Below are positions 18,710-28,365 of a DNA stretch of 35,949 nucleotides, in pieces (position 1 is the first letter of the stretch; each line of letters starts with the position of its first letter). Both the position numbers and the translations under genes were made by a program. The stretch spans positions 1,998,845 through 2,034,793 of the forward strand of contig BFEA01000014.1 of the NCBI GenBank assembly GCA_003427395.1, read 5' to 3'. Under the pieces are notes generated by a model. That model was not told the origin of the DNA, did no database searches, and saw only the letters and a list, made by a program, of their open reading frames with translations. This stretch comes from Chara braunii (taxonomy: Eukaryota > Streptophyta > Charophyceae > Charales > Characeae).

Positions 18710-20490
18710 TTGCCTTGAAGTTCTTGAGGATGGAAGTAATCTAAAAACACCTAAAATATCATTTTGTGTCCTCAGGGTGGTTGCTAGTGTCTTCATTACT
18801 ATAAACAAAAGGCAGTGGGAATAGGATCAACCTGTCCCACTGAGTGTTGCAACGAGATTGGAGAAGCCACATCACCAGTCACCCTTACCTTGGTGATAGC
18901 ATCAAGATTTTTATCCATCCTCTAAAACATGGACTAAATTTTAATCTCTCTAAACATTTATCTATAAAAATAAACCACATCGTCATAGGTATTTTTAAAA
19001 TCAATAAAAAAAAAGGCCGCATTATGCTTGGACTAGCGGGTACGATGGATAAGCTCATCGATGAGAATAATATTGTCTTGTATATACCTACTTGTAATGA
19101 AACCAGTTTGGGATGGGTGAATAATATATGCTATGAGTTTTGATAGTCGATTAGCTAGAGCTTCGCAACTAACTTGTAGACAATTGTTGACAAGGTAATA
19201 GGTCGATAATTATGAATATTAAATTTCTGCCCCTTTGGCACGTAAACTCTTTCATTTGATCGGAAAGTCGAACAATCTGGAAATAATTCATGAGATCATA
19301 TGATAAAAAGTCTCACATTCACTTCCAAAATTCCTTAGGAAGATCACCTATGTCATAAGTTTCGTATTGAAGTTGTTCCATGAGCATTAACGTTGTCCAA
19401 ATATATTTCGTAGTCAGGGGCATTTCTAAAATTTCATTATGCACATTCGAAAGAGATCTAGAGAGAGGTTTCAAGAAATCATCAATCTCTCTATTTTTGT
19501 AATTCTTTTGGAACATCCCAGATTTCTAACATACATGAGTTCTTTGAAGAAATCTATTGCTAATTTGGTGTAGGCACCAATGAAAGTGATCTATGGTTTG
19601 TCTTTGTGAGTAGGATCTATCAAGGCCTCTATAACTTCGTTCCCGACCATCACAAAGAACATTGCATCCATTGCCCCTTCCATCTGGTGCCTCCTTAGTT
19701 TATCCCTGTTTCTCATACCCTGCCATCGATACCCCATATGGTCCAGTTACTGGTCCAATAATTCTAGAATCTCATTAGCTATAGTGTTTGAAATTTCTTG
19801 TTGTTGAAGTTGTTGAATTTTTTAACATAGTAGTGTTTCCTTGGAATATCATTGGGCAGCCAGCCACTTCGAATATTGATTGCATTTATAAATTTACAAA
19901 AGAATATAGTTGTTAAACCATTTTATATCATTATCAATATGACCTATCTTATACCTTAAGGAGGACCACACATCCTTAAACCACCAGTACCTAACGTCGA
20001 CGGTTAACGTGGAAGTCGAATCGGTTTGCCCCTCCGATCCAAATTCATTCGAGGCCGGGGGTATGAAAAATGCGATAGGTACTTTTGGTTTAAGGAAGGA
20101 CATAAAGCCATAGAGCGATTGAATGTGATACAATACAAAACATATTTAATTTGAAAACACTCCTACCTTGATCTGGCCTATTGCCGAAGGGAAAAAAAAT
20201 ACTCCACATATTCCGAGGTTCAGACCAGGGAAGGGACTGCGAAGAAAAACTCTCATTATTTGTAGTGTTCCTTAAAGTTTCTTCGGTACTAATATAAGGT
20301 AAATATGAGATCTAGAACCGTGCCTAAATTGCCCTTTTATAAAGCACGTATAGTAGCGTTGGTTATGATAGATTCTTCTATATGAGTTGAAAAGACTCAA
20401 GGTGTGACAAAGATTAGTTATTTTCAAGTCGTCAGTTTCTATGTAATTTGGACAACGCGAAGGGATGTGCCATCTATCCAAGTGTCGATA
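18710..20490 (-). pseudogene. LINE (non-LTR retrotransposon) ORF2: endonuclease and reverse transcriptase
   Basis: Read from 20481 downward: LKITNLCHTLSLFNSYRRIY followed by a YYTCFIKGQ and RHGSRSHIYL segment matches the C-terminal half of an APE-type LINE endonuclease (W/YR-xxxP/H ... YT ... SRxDxI). Then EALIDPTHKDKPWITFIGAY-like text appears around 19580-19640. EILEMPLTTKYIWTTL ... DLPKEFWK (19440-19319) fits RT block 0. GQKFNIHNYRPITLSTIVYK, LANRLS, IIHPSQTGFI and RYIQDNIILIDELIH (about 19240-19050) are unmistakable RT blocks. IDFKNTYDDV (about 19000) stands where the catalytic D block lies, with a shift, then RVTGDVASPISLQHSVGQ-DPI (about 18880-18830). The FADD block was not found. Stops and frameshifts show it is inactive. 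The endonuclease N-terminus is absent. Confidence 0.85.
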
Positions 20491-20597
20491 TGGGGTATAC
20501 TCCTTCTAGAAGGTTTGAGATGATACCCTCGAAGGAAGTTTTGCCTACTTCATGTATCGTTTGCACCATAGACACATAGAATACAGACCACCTTTGT
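20491..20597. other. Short spacer between the LINE and a minisatellite
   Basis: No feature recognised. Confidence 0.5.
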
Positions 20598-21215
20598 CAT
20601 GGAGGTCTTCCGCTTTGGCATCTCTCCTTCTTTCGCTCTCTCCACCTTTAGTTTATTCCTCCCTACTCGATAGCCTAACTTGAGGTACTTCTCCCTCTAC
20701 CTCCATAGTCTAGGTCCACACCATTTTACTGCTACTCCATAGCTATGGAGGTCTTCCTTTTTGCCCTCTCTCCTTCTCCTTCTCCATTAACTTATACTCT
20801 CTTCCTTCTCCCTTCTCCAACATGATAGCCTAGCTTGAGGTATTTCTACCTCTACCTCCATTGGGCACCATAGTTTGGTCCCACACTGTTTTATTCTTAC
20901 TCTGTAGCCATGGAGGTCTTCTTCTTCTTCTCCCTTAGCTCAACCATTACGTTCTCCCCCCCCCTTTCTCCACAACCTAGCTTGAGTTACTACTCCTCCT
21001 ACCTTTATAGCCTAGGCTTATGTCGTTGTACTACTACTCCATAGCCATGAAGATCTCCTTCTTCGTCCTTTATCCTTCTTCTTTTCCGTGAGCTCAACCT
21101 TATTCTCTTCCTCCTCCCTTCTCGATAGCCTAGCTTTAGGTACTTCTCCCTGTAACTTATAGCCTAGGCCTACACTGTTTTACCACTCCTAGCCATAGAG
21201 GTATTTGTCTTCACC
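20598..21215. repeat. Pyrimidine-rich minisatellite, 137-166 bp units
   Basis: Four diverged units begin at about 20598, 20743, 20909 and 21046, and a fifth starts near 21194. Each has CATGGAGGTCTTC, a CT/CTT-rich block, CAACCT, GATAGCCTAGCTTGAGGTAC, CTCCCTCTACCT and a TAGCCTAGGCC...CACTGTTTTACT end. The strong C+T strand bias is kept across units. No coding function is evident. Confidence 0.85.
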
Positions 21216-21297
21216 CTCGAGGTCCGTCAACTTGAGCTTTGCTAACTCATCCTCTGAGAGGAGCAGCAACATGAATACCAAAGAAATGCGTCAACCT

Positions 21298-21440
21298 ACT
21301 AAACCCTAAGCCCCTAAACCCTAACCCTTAAATCCCTAGAGCCCTAAGCCCTTAAGCCTTCAAGTTGAACTCTAAACCCTAAACCCCTAAACCCGAAACC
21401 CTAAACCCCTAAACGCTCAACCCCCAACCCCTAAACCAAC
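21298..21440. repeat. Interstitial telomere-like repeat (CCCTAAA)n
   Basis: About a dozen CCCTAAA or CCCCTAAA units occur with degenerate ones between, in the C-rich orientation. It matches the plant-type telomere TTTAGGG. Degeneracy shows an old internal tract, not a chromosome end. It directly follows the minisatellite. Confidence 0.85.
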
Positions 21441-22315
21441 GGCCCTTGCCTGTCGGAGTTTTATTGCCTCTACGGGTGAAGTTCTATGTTTTGGACGGAA
21501 TATCAGTGCAGTCGGCAATCCCAGCTCAGGGCCTAAACCTAACCTGAAATATAACTAGGTACAAGCCATGAAACATCCCGACCCCTTTTGAAAGCTATCG
21601 AACCTCTGTAAGCCTACCTGACTCAATTTGACCTATTTCTTTCTTAATAATCCTTCCCAATCCCAAATTCTACTTTTGTCCTTGTCTATTTCGAAACAAG
21701 ATTATAATGGAACAACCAAATGCAAATTGCATGGTTATCCTTCCCTTACGTGATTTGCGTGAGTATGTTACAACATTTCGAACATTAGCAAAAAGGTGGG
21801 AGTGAATCGACAATTAAACCATCAGTACTTCTTGAAGTCGTGCTTGTATACAAGCCATGATCTTCGGAAACCTACGGGCCACTACAGGAGTGCCCGAAGT
21901 CATTCGACTAGGAACGTTTCTACTCTATTTTTTTCCGCAGCCGATAACTGGGCCTCGTACAGGTGACTAAGGTTGTGTCGTATAAGCCACGATTTTAGGA
22001 AACGTATCGAGCACTATAGGAGCGCCAAAATTCTTTCGAATAGAAAATTAATGTTTCCACTCTTATTTTTTTCTGCGGTCGATAGTCGAGCCAAGTACCA
22101 GTGGTTTCAGCCCCGTAATTGTACATGGAGATTCCTTGCGTTGGCGCACACTGCTTACAAATGATTGGCAATCGATACGGGGGCAAAACTAAATCCGCCC
22201 CGGGATTGTTCCCGCTTTTGGTGCGGCATTGTAAGAGTTGGTTACTCACATTTGCAGTGGGACACGATGTACTTGTCTGCTTATATTTTCTGCGTGCGCA
22301 GCATCGTACATATCT
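21441..22315. other. No gene seen
   Basis: Contains a diverged direct duplication: CTTGTATACAAGCCATGATC ... GCCACTACAGGAGTGCC (21843-21897) versus GTCGTATAAGCCACGATTTT ... GCACTATAGGAGCGCC (21977-22027), both followed by ATTCGA and ACTCTWTTTTTTTC. Period is about 133 bp. Nothing coding is supported. Confidence 0.5.
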
Positions 22316-22432
22316 ACAATATATATATATATATATAACAGTTTGTCACAACCCCTTATTTGTTGTCCTCTTCTCTCTCTCTACCTACGGTTTACCGGGC
22401 AGTTCTGTTTGTGACGATATATATATATATAT
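22316..22432 (+). repeat. Hammerhead-family repeat, copy without core
   Basis: (TA)n, then ACAGTTTGTCACAACCCC from 22338, the TTGTTGTCCTCTTCTC block, ACGGTTTACCGGGCAGTTCT and GTTTGTGACGATATATATA. Same start point as the copy at 15540. Its ACAG lies 276 bp before the equivalent ACAG of the next copy, so the two are arranged head to tail. Confidence 0.85.
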
Positions 22433-22566
22433 GCCACAGGTACCTTGAAGGCAGTGGTTGGTGTCGACCTCAGGGTATCAGTTGTCGGGCAGTCGTTGAT
22501 GCTTAACCACAGTCAGGGTTAAGGTGGATTATCACTTGCAATGTAATCAGTTAGGGGATTCTGCAG

Positions 22567-22618
22567 ACTGTCGAGGGTTCGGCCTCCTGATGAGTCGGTG
22601 AAACTCCGACGAAACAGT
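22567..22618 (+). ncRNA. Hammerhead ribozyme motif, complete type III layout
   Basis: In order: stem III strand ACTGT with cleavage triplet GTC (C at 22572); stem I GAGG (22573-22576), loop GTTCGG, CCTC (22583-22586); core CTGATGA (22587-22593); stem II GTCGG (22594-22598), loop TGAAACT, CCGAC (22606-22610); core GAAA (22611-22614); stem III strand CAGT (22615-22618). All core positions are present and all three helices pair, with ACTGT/ACAGT for stem III. The same topology is known from satellite-RNA hammerheads, plant retrozymes and Penelope-like elements. Cleavage after C22572 is predicted; activity is unproven. Stems are short, so strength in vivo may be low. Confidence 0.8.
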
Positions 22619-22700
22619 TCACCACAACCCCTCGTTTGTTGTCCTTTTCTCCCTCTCTGCCTACGGTTTACCGGGCACCTCTGTTTGACTATATATGTAT
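22614..22700 (+). repeat. Hammerhead-family repeat body joined to the ribozyme
   Basis: Continues directly from the ribozyme: ACAGTTCACCACAACCCCTC, TTTGTTGTCCTTTTCTCCCT, ACGGTTTACCGGGCACCTCT, GTTTGACTATATATG. It shows that the hammerhead belongs at the 5' end of this repeat family, as in the inverted copy at 35280-35407. Confidence 0.85.
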
Positions 22701-22766
22701 TGGAAAAATTGATATTTCATTAACAAGTTAGAAAAAAAAGGTCAGGAATCCTCACAAACAATCTGG

Positions 22767-22830
22767 GGCCATGCCCCATTTACAACGTTGAGCTAGCTCA
22801 TCTCAAGTTCTCAACGTTAATTTTTCGACC
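22767..22830. mobile_element. MITE half-copy (GGGGCCATG, GTTGAGCTAGCTCA)
   Basis: Shares the terminus GGGGCCATG and the inner GTTGAGCTAGCTCA with 31376-31421, where the other end is preserved. Together they suggest one short palindromic family related to 5161-5262. Confidence 0.45.
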
Positions 22831-23070
22831 AGGTGTGGCATAGTGAGACTGCAGAGATTAACCATAAGAGTGCACATTCATCGATTGGTTTTGTAGATGA
22901 AAATGTACTTCTGTTTTTCTTTGTTTTAATCATCGAAAAAGTAATGAATTTTGTTTTCCCCTAAACACAACACCCCCTACCCTACCACTTTTCAGATGAG
23001 CTAGCTACCCTACTCCGACTTCGAGTGGGGTAGCGAGCTCGACGGACGTTGAACCATTATTACCTCCTCG

Positions 23071-23150
23071 TGGGAGGACACTCTAACAGACATGGGAGGG
23101 CACTCTGGGAGATGTGGGAGGACACTCTGACTGACGTGGGAAGACACTCG
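23071..23150. repeat. 22-bp tandem repeat, inverse of the array at 471
   Basis: Units TGGGAGGACACTCTRACAGA start at 23071, 23093, 23115 and 23137. The array lies a few bases outside the left end of the Harbinger-like element. Confidence 0.8.
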
Positions 23151-23686
23151 TATCCTTTGGCTGGGACCCCACAGGCTGGCAGTCGTTGGCGGCCAGGAAA
23201 GGCGATTCAGCGATTGGCACTAAGGTCAGCCACTGCAAATGGATCCCTACACGAACACAAAAACTAGCCGACCAGGTGCTGGCGTTTTCCGGAGTACAGA
23301 AGGGACTCTCCGGGGTTCCCAAAAAGGAAAGTGGGATGCATGGTGCTGTGCTCCAAGGTCCACCGGGGCCGTCATCATGGTTTGCCCGTGCAGGCATTCC
23401 GCGATATCTGTGGAGGGCAAAAGGCGGGTGACACAAGGTGCACCGGGAAGGGAGGTCTGCCTCTCCTTTTGAAGAAGTTCCCTTGGGAAAATCGGGAATG
23501 AGGAGAAATGACGTGTGGAGAAGATTGACAGAGGGACGACTCAACGTTCTGCTGTTCGAATTGGTGGCAGTGCATGGTGAAACCATCGTTGGCTCGGACG
23601 ACATGTACAGCCAGAGATGTCATCGCTTCTCCATGGTGATGGTCATGGAACACAATGTGGCGGGTCGTGGACGTGGCGAGTGCGAC

Positions 23687-23797
23687 GACTGGGAAGATTC
23701 GAACGTCCTTCTGGCTACTGCAAGACTGGGAAGATTCGGTCGCCCTTCTGGTTACTGCAAGACTGGGAAGACTCAGTCGTCCTTCTGGTTATTGCAG
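23687..23797. repeat. 37-bp tandem repeat, 3 units
   Basis: GACTGGGAAGATTCGGTCGC followed by CCTTCTGGTTACTGCAA is repeated at 23687, 23724 and 23761 with a few substitutions. It lies in the 5' part of the Harbinger-like element. Confidence 0.9.
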
Positions 23798-23847
23798 TCA
23801 TGCAGTGGTTGAGTCGGTGGAACGCAGCTGCGTTGTCAGTGCTGGGA

Positions 23848-24220
23848 CCTTTCACCACTTGTTTAGGCAAGCTGCATCCTCAAGTGGTGAAGGGTGGTTT
23901 TCATGATCTTCGGAGCTTTCACCACTCACTTCAAAATTTTCATTCCTGATTTTCAGCTACCCGATAACTGCTTGTGTGCGTTTCTGGAGACGTTCCTCCA
24001 TCTCTCTTTCAAGTACGGACAAGAGGGAAAGGTTATGGCCGACCATGCCCCCAAGGAGCACAATGGTAGTTGCCAACTCGTTGTTGAGCCTGCCTAAACA
24101 AGTGGTTTTCGGGGTCTTTGGAACTTTCACCACTTCAGAACCATTCACGATTTTCATACCTGAATGGTCCTCAAGTGGTGAAAGGTCCGAACACCCTGAA
24201 AACGACCTGTTTAGGGAGGC
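23848..24220. repeat. Nested palindromes around TTCACCACTT
   Basis: One palindrome spans 23848-23893 (CCTTTCACCACTTG ... CAAGTGGTGAAGG). A second, with imperfect arms of about 60 bp, spans 24092-24220 (left CTTTCACCACTT, GTTTTCGGGGTC; right inverse). They may be subterminal transposase-binding repeats of the host element or separate MITEs; not resolvable by eye. Confidence 0.6.
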
Positions 24221-24289
24221 TGCATCCTTGAATGGTGAAGGGTGTCTTGAAGTGGTGATGAAAAATATGATTGTTGTTAACCTTCTCTC

Positions 24290-24846
24290 GAAACGCAGGC
24301 AGTGTGGGTGCTGGAGAGAAGCGAAGGAGTATGGATGGACGTTCAACGGCAAGAGAGGCGACACGAAAAGGTCTTTACCAAGTTCTGTCGGCTGCCCCGA
24401 CCTCACAGTGAGTGACAACGAACTAGAGGCAGTCATTGGTCGGAGAGCAAAAATTTGCTTGCGCTTTTATATTGTGGGCAATAGGTGGGTACCACAGGCA
24501 GTCTGGGCACGGTCTGGGTATGGGATTGATGAGCGCCTTGTGGAGCAACAAGAGATCCAATGTGGCGGGCATAGTCATAAAGGAGTATGGGCATGTTATT
24601 GCATTTCCACAGGAATGTCGTCTCCAAGACATGATGGATGCGTTCAAGCGCAAGGGATTCCCCGACTGTGTGAGTGTCATCGACTGCACCCACTTGTACA
24701 TAAAGAAGTCGAGGAATGAGCACAAGGAATGGTACTACGATAAAGAGGATCGATTCTCCATCATTAAACAGGTGGTGTATAATCACGAGTGCCGCATTCA
24801 AGATGTTTTCATCGGCTGTCCGGGCTCCGTGCCCAACACGAGGGTG
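24290..24846 (+). pseudogene. PIF/Harbinger (HARBI1-type) transposase, N-terminal part
   Basis: CWREAKEYGWTFNGKRGDT and NELEAVIGR (about 24300-24440) are followed, after a frame change near 24430, by EQKFACAFILWAIGG, then YGHVIAFPQECRLQDMMDAF, KGFPDCVSVIDCTHLYI and RIQDVFIGCPGSVPNTRV. This is the helix-turn-helix and first half of a DDE nuclease. The first catalytic aspartate is present (VIDCTH, codon at 24682). The usual HD before TRV is PN here, so the second acidic residue is lost. The frame then meets a stop at 24847. The element cannot make an active enzyme from this copy. Confidence 0.85.
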
Positions 24847-26563
24847 TGAGGAACTATCTTCTGCAACCGCGCGATTTCTTGCGCGAGGCTGATGTGGAAA
24901 AACGGGAGGGCTTTGATTGGCGATGGGCTCAAGCGGGGTTCGGTTGGGCAAATTGCATGGATACCCTCGCTTCTTTTTTATTTTTGTTGGAATTCGTTGG
25001 GCCAGCGCGGGGAAAGCCTTGCGACGACGATTGAATGGTTGCGCCATAACTTCCGCAAGAAATAACTGTACAATAGCTTTTTTGTTGTTCTGTTGTGAGC
25101 ATTAGGAATTTTGGCGCGATTAACATGCATGAATTTTCATTTTTAAATTTTTAACAGATGTCGAGCCCCCGCGGGTTCCTGAAATTGGTTTTCCTTTCGG
25201 AATTTCCTTTCTGTAGTTAGGACTTAGGCTAGGAATTCAGGTGCTCTGAATTATGTTGCGCAGCGTTCGCACACATCTTGTGGTGCAAGGAACTGGGTTC
25301 TGACTGGATCGCGCCTTTAATCTTGTGCAACTGTCGTTTTTGGCGGACACGATCGTAACTGTAACCCCTCTTCTTTCTTGGTACTCCTATGTCGCCCGCG
25401 TTCTCCTTCTTTCTCGTCTTGCATGCTCTGTTTTAATTGGCTGAAGCGCCTGCATGACAGAATCGATGCGTGGAGAGTGGCTATGACCTCCACGCTGCGG
25501 CCTGGCCATGCAGACGTAGGCACTTTCTCTCCTCTCTTCTTGACCATTTGGGCTTAATCCCGTACCTTTCGCGCAGGCGTGCATGCTATAAATTTTGTAA
25601 CCGCGATTAATTTGCTCTCTAAAAATTTCGAGGTTAGCGCGATCAGTGAGGGTCGGCTAACGAGCAAGTTGGAAGGTGAGTGAGTGTGAGGTTGGGCGAT
25701 CCGGCGAGCTGGTGTCGGGTATGCGGGGTTGACGTGTGGGGCCGCGACAGACTGTGGCGCATGGACGAACTTGGCTTGCATGCTTGAACCAAGCGGGGTG
25801 ATAACTTTGTGTGGATACGCAGCGACGCACTACTGGTATCGTGGGTATTGATGCGCGGCGACGAACTGCCCGCAGCACGAGAGAGAGAATGGTGTGGGTG
25901 TGGGATAGGGCTTCCTTTTGTTGTTCTTCTCATTCCTTTTTTTTCTGTCCATCTGCATAATTTTGAGTTCTGATGTGGCCGATCTCTTTATTGGGGCCCT
26001 TCTCTTTCGAACTTCTCTTGTATATTGTCTCAGATTTTCCTTGTTGTTTTGCTCGGTATGTATGCATGAAATGAATGTAGGATCTCTTTTGTTAGTGATT
26101 TTTTCGATTTGTTTTCCCGATGCGTGTTGTCTCTGATCAGTGTTCGTCTGCATGAGCTACGCGATCAGGCCTAATGGGGAATGCACACTTTGGATGTCTG
26201 AAGTCTAACTGACGATCCTTGCGTCACATATATGGCATGTAGTGATTGGTAGGATATTTGCGTTTACAGTTGAATGCGACCGGCACACGAAACCAATTGG
26301 TGGTTCCTCAAGTACACTCGTGAGATCTCGAGAAAATCGAGTCGCCATGTACGCCCCCGCCTACGTAGTCAGCCTTAACCTCGTGTAAGGATGTGGGGGA
26401 TGCGACTTACTACACAGACATGGCTACCAGGTCTCCTCCCTGGGCTTCCGACTAAGAAACTCTAAGGGATCCGAAGTATCGCGAGTATTGGGAAGGCAAA
26501 CAACTTAGACGACGGGGAAATTTAAGAAATCCGAAATTCCCTTGCCTGACAGAAAACGATCGC

Positions 26564-27350
26564 TTAATATGCGCAAGGGATTTTTACTGTGTCATAACTA
26601 GCGACCCCCGGTGTCCTGACTACCCGGAAACGTATAACACACAATATTTCATATCTCCCGGCTTCGTCGTTATTACTACCAACTTCCCTCCCTTCCATAT
26701 CCTCCTCTCGTATCACCAACTCACAGTAGTACCCGAAAATTTCATAGCTCGCTACTGGCCAAGCCCATCGTGCGAGGGCTGTCGATATCACCGCGTGCGC
26801 CGAGCTTTGGGAACTACCCGACAGGACCGAATCGAAGCTGAGCAGCGATTGCACCTGTCTCTTATACACATCTAGATGTGTATAAGAGACAGTCCATATC
26901 CTCCTCTCGTATCACCAACTCACAGTAGTACCCGAAAATTTCATAGCTCGCTACTGGCCAAGCCCATCGTGCGAGGGCTGTCGATATCACCGCGTGCGCC
27001 GAGCTTTGGGAACTACCCGACAGGACCGAATCGAAGCTGAGCAGCGATTGCACAGCCTCCACGTACGACCTACCCCGGCGGAACCCGAGGCTTCTTTTTA
27101 CGGGCACCATCGACAACTGGCCGAATCGCGCGACCAACCCCGAAGACGAAATCAGCGGTGATGGTGATGGTGATTCCTTTTTGCTTTTTGGCCTTAAAAC
27201 ATTAAACCTGTTGGCAGGGGCAATGTTGTTGGGATTTTTGTTCGAGAAGGCAAGAGGTTTAAATCCGTCGGTAAGGCGATAGTAGGAAAGTGCCCCGGAT
27301 TTTAGCCTGGGATGCACCGCGCATGCCATCTGCCTTATGCTGCACGACAT
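26564..27350 (-). CDS. Unrecognised ORF, interrupted by an assembly duplication
   Basis: As assembled there are two overlapping frames that both run into adapter sequence. If the 161-bp duplicate and the 38-bp adapter are collapsed, one frame runs from the ATG at 27350 to the stop at 26564: 588 bases, exactly 196 codons including stop. The product is basic in the middle (RPKSKKES, VKRSLGFRRGRS) and ends in an unremarkable mixed region with no signal peptide or membrane helix. No family is recognised; a second Harbinger gene (Myb-like) was considered but no tryptophan-rich repeat is seen. It may be non-coding. Confidence 0.3.
26694..27053. repeat. 161-bp identical duplication around an adapter (artefact)
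   Basis: 26694-26854 and 26893-27053 are identical as read, separated only by the adapter at 26855-26892. This is best explained by two reads meeting at a junction adapter. One copy should be removed. Confidence 0.93.
26855..26892. other. Nextera mate-pair junction adapter (artefact)
   Basis: Exact copy of the 38-bp palindrome described at 7358. Translated it yields false peptides such as LLYTSRCV at ORF ends. Confidence 0.97.
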
Positions 27351-27540
27351 CAGCTACCTCCCCTCTGAGTACACCCTCTTTTTGCACCTCTACCCCTGGA
27401 ACTTGCAACAGGAGATCTCAGTTCCAACCTGGAACTCCACCCCCACTTTCCTAAAATCCTTGGCACACCCCTTTTTCGCACTTCCGAGCCCCCATCCTAC
27501 TCCGATCAGGAAGTCGCGCCGGGCGTGAGGTTAGGGCGTC

Positions 27541-28365
27541 ACAAGGGTCATCAAGCCGTCTGCATTGATGAATGACTACGACAACAGTGTTGGCATATAT
27601 AATAGCGAGCGAGCAACTCTTCGCGATGGCAGCAACATTGACCACTACCTCCTTGGCAATGCTGGCTACCCACTCTTGTCGTGGGTGATGATACCCGTTG
27701 GATGGTACAAGCACACACCTACTGACATTGTCTATGGCGATAGCCACACCACCGCCCGCAGTTGCATGGAGCGAACTTTCGGACTTCTAAAGAAAGTTTG
27801 GACAAACTTCGACAGGCGGTAAATCGGGAACTTGAAGACCATTTGCAGAAAATTCATGGCCGTCTACGTACTTCACAACATACTGTTGAAGTACAAGGTG
27901 GACTTGGATGGCCTGGCAGATTCAGACATTGGCGACTTCGGCGATGAAGCGTCGTCCAGAAGACGGGCACGCAACGTGGGAGGAGAAGGGGCGATTGACA
28001 GATACGCAGTGGACGAGCACATCGCCAATGCGTACGACCTGGAGCTGTCCACGGCGATCAGAAAAAAGGCTTGTCACGTGTGGCGCACCACCGTGACACG
28101 AGGGTGCATGGACCACCCGTGGGACACCTCCCTCACCGCCAGGTCTCAAAATTCAAATTCGAAGGGCCTAGCGTCTCCAACGGCAGGAGGCCAACGACAA
28201 CCATCCGACAATAGCTCATATGCGGCCTCATGGTCCTCGGATTTTCATTTGGACTTACCGTTGTCCGACGAAGCACAGGCCCTCTACACTCCGGGACGTG
28301 CAGACGACAAAAAACGGAGGAGAGGCCTTGCCTTCCCCTTGGGCAGATTTTCGCGGACAAACTAG
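27541..28365 (+). pseudogene. PIF/Harbinger transposase, C-terminal part
   Basis: Starts at TRVIKPSAL, continuous with the position where the N-terminal part breaks off. YLLGNAGYPLLSWVMIPV (about 27637) matches the LxGDSGYP block with D changed to N. SCMERTFGLLKKVWTNFDRR holds the conserved glutamate. An in-frame TAA (27820-27822) interrupts, then the same frame continues with KTICRKFMAVYVLHNILL, the CxxLHN end block, and an acidic, variable tail to 28365. The nonsense codon and the lost acidic residue show it is inactive. It lies upstream of the right inverted terminus at 28486. Confidence 0.85.

Larger units (their letters stand above)
24847..27540. other. About 2.7-kb segment splitting the transposase
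   Basis: ACGAGGGT (24838-24845) ends the N-terminal part and ACAAGGGT (27541-27548) starts the C-terminal part, and both encode the same conserved TRV position. This suggests an insertion with a near 8-bp target duplication. No terminal inverted repeats were found. A canonical GT-AG intron keeping frame was not found either. The first 70 bp also reads as VRNYLLQPRDFLREADVEKR, so an alternative transposase end is possible. 25050-26560 holds no recognised gene. Confidence 0.4.

Noticed and set aside
21298-21440. True chromosome end
   Set aside because: Units are degenerate and unique sequence continues on both sides.
23083-23604. 173-codon minus-strand ORF
   Set aside because: No motif, overlaps the tandem repeat and Harbinger terminus, and runs opposite to the transposase.
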